Of a stretch of 11,282 nucleotides of DNA, positions 1 through 6,360 are shown piece by piece. How positions within the stretch are numbered: the stretch's first letter is position 1; each line of letters begins with the position of its first letter. This DNA is from Bacteroidota bacterium (lineage in GTDB: Bacteria > Bacteroidota > Bacteroidia > Flavobacteriales > Schleiferiaceae), in assembly GCA_003023665.1 (NCBI GenBank), contig PXYR01000052.1:1-11282 (forward strand), written 5' to 3'. Made by a program: the position numbers and the translations under genes. A model generated the notes under the pieces. The model saw nothing but the letters and a program-made list of their open reading frames with translations, was not told where the DNA came from and did no database searches.

Positions 1-844
1 CAATAGTAGTGAACACTGCACTAAAAAGAAGCATTCCTGTAGTTGAAAAACGACTTACGACAGGGGCTGCCATGCCGCGTCCCAGTGTCATGACCCCTGA
101 AGTAATAAGTAGTATTAAAATAGCATTGTTACTTACACTTCTAAGTAATACATCAACCCATTGATTAATGAAGAGCTCAGCAGTGGCAGTACCAAGCATA
201 GCAACCGTAATTATTAAGAACAGCGGGTTTAACAATGCTGAATACATTTCTTTATCTGAAACCTTATTTGCTATTCGTTCGGTAACAGGAAATTCTAATC
301 GTTCCATCTGAATGGCATACCAAACGGTTGGCAGAAGCATGACCGCCATCATCCATTGCCAATTAAGACCAATTTTTCCAAACGCGAAAGCCACCAATGA
401 TCCAATCACAATACCTCCAGGGAACCATAGATGGAATTGGTTGAGTTTAGTCGTCTTTTCTTCGGGATAAACGGATGCTACCAACGGATTGCAAACCGCT
501 TCAACCATGCCGTTGGCCAAGCCAATGAGCAATGTAGAAGTCCATAATGACCAAAAACCACCCGCAAAGATGGTCAGAAGAATTCCTGCGAAATGCCCTA
601 GGTAGGCAAGCCGCATCAGGTTTTTCATCCCCACTTTATCTACAATAGCACCGCCAATAATCATGGAAACAGGAAATCCCCAAAAGGCAGTGGCGGCGAT
701 TCGACTTAATTCGCTGGTGCTTAATTCAAACTCTACTCCTAAATCGTTTAATATCCCTGCTCGGATTCCAAAACTTAAACTAGTAACCAAAAGGCTGGCA
801 CAACTCGCCACGAAAAGGGCGCGTCTATTTGTTGCGTTTGACAT
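1..844 (-). CDS. MFS transporter, sugar/nucleoside type (3' end cut by window edge)
   Basis: Inner-membrane secondary transporter of the major facilitator superfamily, probably importing a sugar or sugar derivative by ion symport. Reading the minus strand from the ATG at 844 gives 281 uninterrupted residues to the window edge, about two thirds of a usual 400-420 residue MFS protein. The sequence is strongly hydrophobic with roughly seven or eight membrane helices. An MFS motif A is visible at residues 64-74 (GGAIVDKVGMK, with D69 and K70). Residues 111-120 (NGMVEAVCNP) and the following LNQFHLWFPGG stretch (134-144) resemble the FucP/sugar-symporter-like branch. It is divergently transcribed from the Gfo/Idh/MocA operon across a 187 bp gap, which suggests that it supplies the substrate of those enzymes. 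The substrate cannot be read from the sequence. Family call is firm; the substrate link is inference. Confidence 0.9.
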   Translation of the reverse strand, partial: MSNATNRRALFVASCASLLVTSLSFGIRAGILNDLGVEFELSTSELSRIAATAFWGFPVSMIIGGAIVDKVGMKNLMRLAYLGHFAGILLTIFAGGFWSLWTSTLLIGLANGMVEAVCNPLVASVYPEEKTTKLNQFHLWFPGGIVIGSLVAFAFGKIGLNWQWMMAVMLLPTVWYAIQMERLEFPVTERIANKVSDKEMYSALLNPLFLIITVAMLGTATAELFINQWVDVLLRSVSNNAILILLITSGVMTLGRGMAAPVVSRFSTTGMLLFSAVFTTI

Positions 845-981
845 GATTTTGTTCGAGTGTTTACGTTTCAAGTGTACAATATACATTTTAAGAAAACACC
901 ATTTAACCCTTACTCGATTTGCGGTGTATACCTTTTGTCTCACCTTTTACCCTGTGGCTAATTCATTCAATCTTAAATGAG

Positions 982-1010
982 TTTGAATTGCACATTTTCC
1001 GCTACTTTGC
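982..1010 (+). promoter_or_regulatory. Putative Bacteroidota sigma-ABfr-type promoter of the sugar operon
   Basis: A TTTG at 982-985 is followed after 17 bp by TACTTTGC at 1003-1010. This resembles the Bacteroidota -33 TTTG / -7 TAnnTTTG arrangement with the -7 box one base short. Transcription would begin near 1015, leaving a leader of about 17 bases before the ATG at 1032, typical of these bacteria. No strong Shine-Dalgarno sequence precedes that ATG. The rest of the 845-1031 gap must hold the promoter of the divergent transporter, for which I see no convincing box. Confidence 0.45.
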
Positions 1011-1031
1011 ATTAACTAAAAAGTTTCAGGC

Positions 1032-2180
1032 ATGAAAGGCAAGTTGAGAGTCGCAATGATAGGTGGAGGGCCAGGTTCATTTATAGGTGCTGTGCATCGT
1101 ATTGCTTTGCGAATGGATGGTCACTATGAAATGGTAGCTGGCGCATTCTCTTCAACGCATGAAAAGTGTTTGGAAACGGCAAGAGAATTGGGAATTTCCG
1201 AAGATCGGGCGTATCAAAATTGGAGAGAGTTAATAGACAAGGAGTCCATACTTCCTGAGGATAAAAAAGTGCAAGTTATTGTAATCACAACCCCTAATCA
1301 CTTGCATGCCGCTCCAACTATAGCTGCGCTAAATGCTGGTTTCCACGTTGTTTTAGATAAACCGTTATGCACTTCTTTAGATGAGGCTCACGCAATACAA
1401 CATGCTGTTGAAGAATCAAAAGGGTTGTTTTGTTTAACTCATACCTATACCGGGTATCCAATGGTTAAAGAAGCCAAATTTCAAGTGGCTAGCGGTGCTT
1501 TAGGAAAAGTCAGGAAAATCTATGTAGAATATCCGCAAGGATGGCTTTCAACACTTTTGGAAAGCGAGGGTCATACCCAAGCATCATGGAGAACAGATCC
1601 TTCCAAATCAGGAAAAGTAGGGGCAATGGGGGATATTGGTACACACGCTTTTAACTTAGCAGAATACGTTAGCGGTCATAAAATCACGGAAGTCTGTGCG
1701 CAATTAAATATCGTGGTTGCCTCTCGAGCATTGGATGACGACGGCGCTGTGTTATTTAAAACAGCAGAGGGCGCAACAGGGGTGTTGATGTCAACTCAAG
1801 TTGCTGCAGGTGAGGAGAATAATCTTAAAATCCGAGTATACGGAGAGAATGGCGGTCTTTGTTGGGAACAGAAAGACAACAATACTTTAACTGTAATGCC
1901 TTTGGACGCCCCGGTACAGCTTCTCCGAACAGCTGGAGCTGGGACTTCAGAATTTAGTTTAGCACATCATAGAGTGCCACCAGGCCACCCTGAAGGATAT
2001 TTAGAAGCATTTGCCAATTTATACAGGAATTTTGCGTCACATATTCGCTCCTTAGAAAGCGGAAACACAAGAAACATACATCTAGATTACCCTGGAATTG
2101 AAGACGGAGTTAGAGGCATGAAATTCATAGAGGCTATTGTTAAAAACAATGCAGGTAACGAAAAATATACAGCATTATGA
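1032..2180 (+). CDS. Gfo/Idh/MocA family NAD(P)-dependent oxidoreductase
   Basis: Cytoplasmic-looking sugar dehydrogenase of 382 residues, a usual length for this family. An N-terminal Rossmann fold carries the nucleotide-binding glycine motif at residues 11-19 (GGGPGSFIG). TPNHLH at 87-92 and the DKP version of the family's EKP signature at 109-111 (K110 being the expected catalytic lysine) follow. The C-terminal alpha/beta domain holds GDIGTHAFNL at 200-209, where H205 is the expected active-site histidine. There is no Tat or Sec signal peptide. It is the first gene of the operon, and its TGA overlaps the ATG of the TIM-barrel gene (ATGA, 2177-2180), implying translational coupling. Relatives oxidise a sugar or cyclitol hydroxyl, often C3 of glucosides; the DUF1080 neighbour favours a 3-keto product. 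Exact substrate unknown. Confidence 0.93.
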   Translation: MKGKLRVAMIGGGPGSFIGAVHRIALRMDGHYEMVAGAFSSTHEKCLETARELGISEDRAYQNWRELIDKESILPEDKKVQVIVITTPNHLHAAPTIAALNAGFHVVLDKPLCTSLDEAHAIQHAVEESKGLFCLTHTYTGYPMVKEAKFQVASGALGKVRKIYVEYPQGWLSTLLESEGHTQASWRTDPSKSGKVGAMGDIGTHAFNLAEYVSGHKITEVCAQLNIVVASRALDDDGAVLFKTAEGATGVLMSTQVAAGEENNLKIRVYGENGGLCWEQKDNNTLTVMPLDAPVQLLRTAGAGTSEFSLAHHRVPPGHPEGYLEAFANLYRNFASHIRSLESGNTRNIHLDYPGIEDGVRGMKFIEAIVKNNAGNEKYTAL

Positions 2181-3235
2181 AAACGCTGAAAGGACCGGCC
2201 ATTTTTGTGGCTCAATTTGCGGACGATTCCGCACCATTTAATTCTTGGTCAAGCATTTGCGATTGGGCTTCTGGTTTGGGATATAAAGGGATACAAATTC
2301 CATCTTGGGATACGCGATTGATAGACCTTGAAAATGTAGCTTTAAATCAGGATGCAGCGGATGAGCTAAAGGGCGTGGCGTTAGAATACGGAATAGAGAT
2401 TACAGAATTAAGCACTCATCTGCAAGGCCAATTAGTAGCAGTACATCCTGCTTATGATGCTCAATTTGATGCATTTGCTCCTGCCACGGTTCAAGGCAAT
2501 AGTCGGGCACGTACTGCATGGGCTGTGAATCAATTAAAATTGGCGGGAACAGCATCTCGTCGCCTTGGTCTAAATGCACACCCAACGTTTTCAGGTGCAC
2601 TTGCCTGGCCCTATTTTTATCCTTGGCCACAGCGGCCGTCTGGATTGGTGGAAGAAGCATTTAAGGAGTTGGGTAAGCGCTGGATGCCCATACTTAATCA
2701 TTTTGAAGATTGTGGGGTTGATATTGCCTTTGAGATTCATCCAGGAGAAGACCTTCACGACGGCGCAACTTTTGAAAAATTTTTAGATGAGGTTGGTAAT
2801 CATGGTCGAGCGAACATGCTTTATGATCCTTCGCATCTCATCTTACAAGGCATGGACTACTTGGGATTTATTGACCTCTACCACGAACGTATAAAGGCCT
2901 TTCATGTGAAGGATGCGGAATTTAACCCAAATGCGCGTACAGGAGCTTATGGAGGATACTTACCATGGTTGGAGCGTGCGGGTAGGTTTCGTTCTGTGGG
3001 CGATGGTCAGATTGACTTTACTTCGATTTTCTCTAAGCTGGCACAATACAATTACGAGGGTTGGGCGGTATTGGAATGGGAGTGTTGCCTTAAAGATTCG
3101 TTAGTTGGCGCAAAAGAAGGAGCCGAGCGAATAGCCAACTGGATTATACCTACAACCTCACGTTCCTTTGATGATTTCGCTGCAACGGATGTAGATTCTT
3201 CTTCCAATAGAAAAGCTCTTGGATTGGATGAATAA
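2177..3235 (+). CDS. Sugar phosphate isomerase/epimerase-like TIM-barrel enzyme (xylose isomerase-like AP2 fold)
   Basis: A 352-residue TIM-barrel protein of the xylose-isomerase-like / AP endonuclease 2 superfamily. Candidate metal ligands lie in the expected order at strand ends: E186 (FEIHPGE), D217 and H220 (YDPSH), H243 (FHVKD) and E300 (VLEWE). VGDGQIDF at 274-281 is the typical loop before the last strands. No signal peptide is seen, so it should act in the cytoplasm. In Gfo/Idh/MocA plus DUF1080 clusters, such proteins act on keto-sugars as epimerase, isomerase or lyase; which one applies here is not decidable from sequence. It begins inside the stop of the dehydrogenase gene (4 bp overlap) and ends 8 bp inside the next gene when that gene's ATG start is used. 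The name 'sugar phosphate' is a family label, not evidence of a phosphorylated substrate. Confidence 0.9.
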   Translation: MKTLKGPAIFVAQFADDSAPFNSWSSICDWASGLGYKGIQIPSWDTRLIDLENVALNQDAADELKGVALEYGIEITELSTHLQGQLVAVHPAYDAQFDAFAPATVQGNSRARTAWAVNQLKLAGTASRRLGLNAHPTFSGALAWPYFYPWPQRPSGLVEEAFKELGKRWMPILNHFEDCGVDIAFEIHPGEDLHDGATFEKFLDEVGNHGRANMLYDPSHLILQGMDYLGFIDLYHERIKAFHVKDAEFNPNARTGAYGGYLPWLERAGRFRSVGDGQIDFTSIFSKLAQYNYEGWAVLEWECCLKDSLVGAKEGAERIANWIIPTTSRSFDDFAATDVDSSSNRKALGLDE

Positions 3236-3893
3236 GACGGTTCTCATTACCGGAGCCACCGGAATGGTAGGCAGCCTAGTGTTAAAAGACGCGTTAGCAT
3301 CTAAATCCATCTCTAAGGTTATTGTGTATGGCAGAAGTTCCGTTGATTTTGAGCATGAAAAAATGCAGGAATTTCTGAGTCCCGTGTTTACGCAATTTCC
3401 CGTTTCAATGCTTAAAGAATTACCTTCCATAGACCATGTATTGTTTTGCGTTGGAGTGTATACGGGTGCTGTAAAGCGTGATGTTTTTCGTCAAATAACG
3501 GTAGATTACCCTGTTGAATTGGCAAAGAAACATCTGCTGGCCAATCCAAATGGATGTTTCAGTTTGCTCTCTGGACAAGGGGCAGACCGTTCAGAGGAGT
3601 CACGAATGATGTTTGCAAAAGATAAGGGGCAAGCGGAAAACCTCTTAAGTCAACTTTATAACGGCTCTTTCTTCACATTCAGGCCCGGCTATATTTACCC
3701 CGTTGAAAAGCGCGTAGAGCCAAATTTCTCTTACAGGGTTTCTAGACTATTGTATCCTTTATGGAAGGCTATGGGGCCAAAGTTTAGTATTACCTCTGAA
3801 CAATTAGCAAAGGGGATTTTAAAATCTGCACTATTCCTTCCAACAAAGGAAATTTTAGAAAATCAAGAAATACTTAATTACCTGAAACAATGA
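3228..3893 (+). CDS. Atypical short-chain dehydrogenase / NAD(P)-binding Rossmann protein
   Basis: A small NAD(P)-binding protein of 221 residues, of the HTATIP2/FMP52-like atypical SDR type. The dinucleotide-binding motif TGATGMVG is at residues 8-15, followed by VIVYGRS. An SGQGADRSEESRMMFAKDKGQAE region at about 115-137 is where SDRs carry YxxxK: here the lysine is present (K133) but the tyrosine is Phe (F129), followed by FRPGYIYP, typical of extended/atypical SDRs. I chose the ATG at 3228, which overlaps the preceding stop by 8 bp. An in-frame TTG at 3219 would add three residues (MDW), but no ribosome binding site favours it. The gene sits between the TIM-barrel and DUF1080 genes and overlaps the latter by 4 bp (ATGA). 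It may reduce or oxidise a pathway intermediate or act as a redox sensor; the function is not established. Confidence 0.85.
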   Translation: MNKTVLITGATGMVGSLVLKDALASKSISKVIVYGRSSVDFEHEKMQEFLSPVFTQFPVSMLKELPSIDHVLFCVGVYTGAVKRDVFRQITVDYPVELAKKHLLANPNGCFSLLSGQGADRSEESRMMFAKDKGQAENLLSQLYNGSFFTFRPGYIYPVEKRVEPNFSYRVSRLLYPLWKAMGPKFSITSEQLAKGILKSALFLPTKEILENQEILNYLKQ

Positions 3894-4702
3894 GATGTCT
3901 ATTGTCTTTTACCGCCATTCTGTTAATTGCTTGCAATACGTCTGTTGAAACGCCCAATGAGTCTGACGAGCTTTCTGTTCAATCTGGAAAGCACAACACT
4001 ATTACAGAGGAAGAAATAATAAACGGATGGGAACTTATGTTTGACGGCCAATGCACAGGGAATTTCCGAAAGTACGGTGATAGTGCACTAGGTAGTGCAT
4101 GGGTTATACAAGACCATGCTCTTCACCTAAACGCAGGTGAGATGGACGATTGGCAAACGAAAGGCGGAGGTGATATCGTTTATCAAAATTTTGACGGGAC
4201 CATTCGTGTTTTTGAGAACTTTCACATGAAAGGTGAATGGAAAATTACTCCTCAAGGAAATTCGGGGATAATCTATTTGGTTCATGAGGATACGGCAATT
4301 TATCCATACTGTTGGATGACCGGGTTGGAGATGCAGGTTTTAGACAATGGAACAGATAATAGTCCTGGCCACCCTGATGCGGCAATTCATAAACACCGGG
4401 CGGGTGATTTGTATGATATTAATGCTGGACCTAGTGATGCAGCAAAGAATGCTGGAGAATGGAATCAATTCGAGATTGTTGTAAAGGACGGGCACCTTAC
4501 TCAAATTCTTAATGGCGTTGTTACAGTAGATCGGCAACTGTTTAATGCGCAATGGCGTGCTGACGTGGCTGCATCTAAGTTTCACGAATGGTCAGGTTAC
4601 GGCACCTACACCAGAGGTGGTATTGCATTACAAGACCACGGAGATAAAGTTTGGTATCGGAATTTGAAAATTAAGGAGTTGGTTTCTAATTCATTGGATT
4701 AA
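3890..4702 (+). CDS. DUF1080 (3-keto-disaccharide hydrolase domain) lipoprotein
   Basis: A 270-residue exported lipoprotein. The N-terminus is a short lipoprotein signal with lipobox LIAC and lipidated C15, followed by a polar linker rich in Ser, Glu and Asn. The DUF1080 concanavalin-like jelly-roll domain runs from about residue 46 to 264. Family hallmarks are GWELMFDG (46-53), GNSGIIY (123-129), LEMQVLDN (146-153), HRAGDLYD (169-176), GEWNQFEI (189-196) and the C-terminal GGIALQDHGDKVWYRNLKIKEL (243-264). Proteins with this domain hydrolyse 3-keto-glycosides or hydrate the derived 3-keto-glycals; with the operon's Gfo/Idh/MocA oxidoreductase they form a non-classical glycan-breakdown route. 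Being lipid-anchored, this one should face the periplasm or cell surface, unlike the other operon enzymes. The start overlaps the SDR stop (ATGA), and recO begins 1 base after its stop. Confidence 0.93.
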   Translation: MRCLLSFTAILLIACNTSVETPNESDELSVQSGKHNTITEEEIINGWELMFDGQCTGNFRKYGDSALGSAWVIQDHALHLNAGEMDDWQTKGGGDIVYQNFDGTIRVFENFHMKGEWKITPQGNSGIIYLVHEDTAIYPYCWMTGLEMQVLDNGTDNSPGHPDAAIHKHRAGDLYDINAGPSDAAKNAGEWNQFEIVVKDGHLTQILNGVVTVDRQLFNAQWRADVAASKFHEWSGYGTYTRGGIALQDHGDKVWYRNLKIKELVSNSLD

Positions 4703-4703
4703 C

Positions 4704-5429
4704 ATGGCCCAATACTACTCGAGTAAAGCAATTGTTTTGAGCGCCATCAAATATGGAGATACTTCAAGAATAGTTCGCTTGTATACCGATCAATTTGGCC
4801 TTATTTCAGTGTTGATTAATTCAGTTTCTTCCAAGAAATCAGCGGTGCGGTCATCCATGCTCTTGCCGCTTACCTTGCTAGAAATTATCCACACGCACAA
4901 GGGCAATGATAAGCTCGATCGTATTAAGGAAGCAAAGATGGACTTGACGTATACCTCCATTCCTTATGACGCAGTTCGTAATGCGATAGCCCTATTTCTA
5001 GCGGAACTCTTTGGAAAAGTACTTAAAGAAGAAACAGAAAATATAGAGAAATTCAATTTTGTTCGATCCGCTTGTTTAGCCCTTGATACCCTTGAAAATG
5101 TACCTCCCGCATTTCATTTAAGTATCTGGTCCAAGCTTTCACTGTATCTGGGATTTTCACCAGATGTGAACCAAGCGAAAATGGGTGATTATTTTGATCT
5201 ACAAGACGGCCAATTTTTAAGCCATCCTTCTGTATTGCATCCTTATCTTGATCAAAACACCACTGCAAATTTCATTAAAGCCATGAGCTGGGGTTTTGAG
5301 GGGCCTCTAAGCATGTCTAAAAAGGACCGAAACGACCTCTTTGACGGGCTTCTTCAATTCATGAATCTACACTATGAGGGCTTTGGTAATTTCAAAACTA
5401 TTGCGGTACTAGGCGAGCTTTTTAATTAA
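4704..5429 (+). CDS. recO: DNA repair protein RecO
   Basis: RecO loads RecA onto SSB-coated single-stranded DNA together with RecR in the RecF recombination pathway. The 241-residue length fits the family. The N-terminal OB fold spans about residues 1-80, with the typical opening SSKAIVLSAIKYGDTSRIVRLYT and the FGLISVLI strand. A helical domain follows, with FHLSIWSKLSLYLGFSPD at 137-154, the segment that usually reads 'F.LKLL...G..P' in RecO. The zinc-finger cysteines of many RecO proteins are absent, as is common in Bacteroidota. It starts 1 base after the DUF1080 stop and so appears to be the last gene of the sugar operon unless it has an internal promoter that I cannot recognise. Its TAA overlaps the convergent SGNH gene. 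Confidence 0.95.
   Translation: MAQYYSSKAIVLSAIKYGDTSRIVRLYTDQFGLISVLINSVSSKKSAVRSSMLLPLTLLEIIHTHKGNDKLDRIKEAKMDLTYTSIPYDAVRNAIALFLAELFGKVLKEETENIEKFNFVRSACLALDTLENVPPAFHLSIWSKLSLYLGFSPDVNQAKMGDYFDLQDGQFLSHPSVLHPYLDQNTTANFIKAMSWGFEGPLSMSKKDRNDLFDGLLQFMNLHYEGFGNFKTIAVLGELFN
5422..5429. other. TTAATTAA palindrome holding both convergent stop codons
   Basis: The 8 bp palindrome supplies TAA for recO on the plus strand (5427-5429) and TAA for the SGNH gene on the minus strand (5424-5422). The two convergent genes therefore overlap by exactly these bases. No hairpin with a T-tract lies between or just beyond them, so their transcripts probably run into each other. Confidence 0.9.
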
Positions 5430-6360
5430 ACGAATGAAACTGAACGGAAGAAGGGATATGAATCAAATTGGAATCTGCAGCTAATTGTAAATCCCGCCGC
5501 AGCATCTTGCTAAATTTTGTTGCACCATCTAAATTCAGGTGAAGATGATCGTTCCAATTGGATTTGTTTGACAATTCACCGGTATAGTCTAAAAAATAGG
5601 TAAAAGCCACTCCTTCTAATCGATGCTCAAGCTGATTAAAGAAAATTTTGTAGCCTTTTTCTTGATAGCTAGGAAGTTTGATAAAAACTACCATATCCTG
5701 ATTGTTCTTTAAAAGGATTTCGCTCAATATCTGTAGGTCGTCTTCCTTACAAAGAAGTACGCTATCCTTGGCCATATCCTGATTAAAAAAAGAGGCTGGA
5801 TTGGGCGGTTTGATGGAGATATTAGTCCCTTTGTTATCGTAAGATGTAGAATTTTTCCATTGCTTTATTCCTGTCCTAAAAAGCTCTATATACTGTCCAA
5901 AATATTTAAATGGAAAAAACCTAATTCTTCTTCTAGTGGTAAATTTTAAAGCGCTAAATACGGTTGAATGGTGAGGAACATCCAAATAGTAGGACATGTT
6001 CCATTCGGTACCGTGGTCAAGAGAATCAGGGTCTACATTAATTAGTATAAGTTCCGGTTTATCATTTGCAACGGCATCCTCAAGTAATTTTGGCCAAAGC
6101 CAATTCCCTGTACCAACTAGGCCATAATTATAAGCATGATCCCCTTTAAAAATAGTATCTACCATAAAACTTTGTTCCGCTCGTGAAGAGCCCAAAAAAA
6201 GCACATCGTCATTGAAATCATAAAAGCGACTTAGCTTGTAATTCACTTGGCTTTCTGTTTTTGCTAGAAATAAGGTTTCAAATGACCAGGCAATTACGCT
6301 GCTTAGCGCCCAACTCGACCCAGCAATAAAAAGAACATATATTAGAAACTTGCGCATCAT
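5422..6360 (-). CDS. SGNH/DltD-like membrane-anchored protein, partner of the MBOAT acyltransferase
   Basis: A 312-residue protein with one N-terminal membrane segment (about residues 5-27), a signal anchor that places the rest in the periplasm. An SGNH-hydrolase pattern is visible. Block I is VLFLGSSRAEQ at 53-63, with S59 as the likely nucleophile where GDSL enzymes have Ser. AYNYGLVGTGN at 76-86 fits the glycine/asparagine oxyanion blocks. DHLHLNLDG at 271-279 gives the D271-x-x-H274 pair followed by the N/G typical of DltD, AlgJ/AlgX and related acyl-transfer proteins. It directly follows the MBOAT stop (TAA then ATGATG, no gap), so the pair is co-translated. It probably transfers or removes acyl groups on an extracellular polymer. 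A second ATG at 6357 is equally possible as start. Exact polymer unknown. Confidence 0.82.
   Translation of the reverse strand: MMRKFLIYVLFIAGSSWALSSVIAWSFETLFLAKTESQVNYKLSRFYDFNDDVLFLGSSRAEQSFMVDTIFKGDHAYNYGLVGTGNWLWPKLLEDAVANDKPELILINVDPDSLDHGTEWNMSYYLDVPHHSTVFSALKFTTRRRIRFFPFKYFGQYIELFRTGIKQWKNSTSYDNKGTNISIKPPNPASFFNQDMAKDSVLLCKEDDLQILSEILLKNNQDMVVFIKLPSYQEKGYKIFFNQLEHRLEGVAFTYFLDYTGELSNKSNWNDHLHLNLDGATKFSKMLRRDLQLAADSNLIHIPSSVQFHSFN

Noticed and set aside
859..873. TGTTTACGTTTCAAG area as a LacI-type operator between the divergent sugar genes
   Set aside because: It has the central CG, but only one half resembles a LacI-family half-site; the two halves are not reverse complements and no regulator gene is nearby.
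876..883. TATATTGT on the minus strand as a -7 box for the transporter
   Set aside because: One mismatch to TAnnTTTG and no TTG at the right distance upstream; it is too common a pattern in AT-rich DNA to list as a feature.
663..980. Plus-strand open frame of 105 codons across the transporter start and the intergenic gap
   Set aside because: It is antisense to the well-supported transporter N-terminus, its product resembles no family and it has no promoter of its own; it is a shadow frame.
2400..2660. Minus-strand open frame inside the TIM-barrel gene
   Set aside because: Fully antisense to a gene with conserved metal-binding residues; its product is low-complexity and unrecognisable.
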